Shown here one piece after another: positions 5,371-5,988 of a DNA stretch of 5,988 bases. The notes below the pieces were generated by a model. It ran no database searches, was not told the origin of the DNA, and saw nothing but the letters and a program-made list of their open reading frames with translations. The DNA comes from an uncultured Rhizobiaceae group bacterium. GTDB taxonomy: Bacteria; Pseudomonadota; Alphaproteobacteria; Rhizobiales; Rhizobiaceae. Every line of letters begins with the position of its first letter. Position 1 is the stretch's first letter. Where the stretch lies: positions 1 through 5,988 of the forward strand of contig CALAIO010000197.1 in the NCBI GenBank assembly GCA_937923355.1, read 5' to 3'. Made by a program: the position numbers and the translations under genes.

Positions 5371-5988
5371 TTATTCAGCCGCTTGAGGTTTCGTTGTACT
5401 GTCAACAGATAGAAATCCACCCGACTGACGCGACCAGAGGTCTGCATAAATGCCATGCGCTGCAACCAGTTCGTCGTGTGTACCATTTTCGATAATCTCG
5501 CCCTTTTCCATCACAACCAATCTGTCCAACTGTGCAATGGTCGAAAGCCTGTGCGCAATGGCAATAACCGTCTTGCCCTCCATCAGCTTGAACAAGCTCT
5601 CCTGAATGGCGGCTTCAACTTCTGAGTCGAGCGCAGAAGTCGCTTCGTCCAAAACCAGAATGGGCGCATCTTTCAAGAATATTCGCGCTATCGCAATACG
5701 CTGTCTTTGACCACCAGAAAGTTTAACACCGCGCTCTCCGACTTGTGCATCAAGCCCAACCTGACCTTGGTTATCCACCAGTGTTTGGATGAATTCCCAG
5801 GCATTGGCGCGTTTTGCAGCTTCAATAATTTCTTCGTCCGTTGCCTTTGGTTGTGAATAGGCAATATTCTCACGAATGGTACGGTGCAAGAGCGACGTAT
5901 CTTGTGTTACCATGCCAATGTTTGCGCGAAGACTGTCCTGCTTCACGTCGCTGATATCCACATCGCCAATTTTAACCACGCCCTCTTC
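5371..5988 (-). CDS. ABC exporter half-transporter, C-terminal ATPase part, 5' end outside window
   Basis: The frame stays open to the window edge, so the first 3 residues (EEG) and everything upstream belong to a larger gene; the GTG at 5979 is not its start. The 205 visible residues are the second half of the ATPase domain: Q-loop MVTQD (Q29 of the fragment), signature LSGGQ (90-94), Walker B ILVLD with catalytic Glu 115, D-loop SALD (118-121) and H-loop His 146. Walker A and the membrane domain lie off the edge. The C-terminal tail after about 190 is Ser/Thr/Pro-rich and differs from its neighbour. Its ATPase half is closely similar to that of the downstream exporter (shared VKQDSLR, GERGVKLSGGQRQRIAIAR and AHRLSTI), pointing to tandem duplication of a half-transporter and a heterodimer. 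Only 2 nt separate the genes. Confidence 0.92.
   Translation of the reverse strand, partial: EEGVVKIGDVDISDVKQDSLRANIGMVTQDTSLLHRTIRENIAYSQPKATDEEIIEAAKRANAWEFIQTLVDNQGQVGLDAQVGERGVKLSGGQRQRIAIARIFLKDAPILVLDEATSALDSEVEAAIQESLFKLMEGKTVIAIAHRLSTIAQLDRLVVMEKGEIIENGTHDELVAAHGIYADLWSRQSGGFLSVDSTTKPQAAE

Overview
The window looks like a chromosomal segment of an alphaproteobacterium, probably of the Rhizobiales/Hyphomicrobiales type with fairly low GC (mid-40s percent by eye). The clues are the alphaproteobacterial style of the ABC-F (Uup-like) C-terminal domain, the ECF sigma/RskA-type anti-sigma pair, and the MsbA-like half-transporter pair. No mobile element, CRISPR array, tRNA or rRNA is visible. 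Organism assignment is inference from protein style only.

Layout. Positions 1-948 (+ strand): the 3' end of an ABC-F ATPase gene cut by the window edge, followed without a gap (TAAATG) by a small lipoprotein with a DUF2846-like domain. Positions 944-1620 (- strand): a secreted single-domain fasciclin (FAS1) protein, with its own promoter and a terminator that sits in the convergent gap. Positions 1621-1914: a gene-free but information-rich stretch holding the FAS1 promoter, an AT-rich spacer, a strong minus-strand intrinsic terminator, a predicted structured small RNA of about 100 nt, and a promoter-like element upstream of it. Positions 1915-3410 (- strand): an ECF sigma factor gene and its membrane-bound RskA-type anti-sigma gene, overlapping by ATGA. 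Positions 3411-3514: the sigma leader, with an imperfect palindrome. Positions 3515-5988 (- strand): two tandem ABC exporter half-transporters only 2 nt apart, the upstream one cut by the window edge.

The most interesting part is 1620-3410. The promoter-like elements upstream of the FAS1 gene and of the predicted RNA share the same two boxes in the same orientation: GAAAC, then 15 or 16 nt, then GCGTTACT. This has the architecture of an ECF-sigma promoter, and an ECF sigma gene lies next door. The proposed circuit is: an envelope signal reaches the anti-sigma through its long extracytoplasmic coiled coil, the ECF sigma is released, and it transcribes both the FAS1 gene and a small RNA. Mycobacterium tuberculosis SigK/RskA controls the FAS1 proteins MPT70 and MPT83, so a sigma/RskA/FAS1 grouping here suggests a recurring functional module. 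The small RNA would be a new component. Its minus-strand orientation is supported by a T-tract, a cUACGg tetraloop and a G-U pair that would be a C-A mismatch on the other strand.
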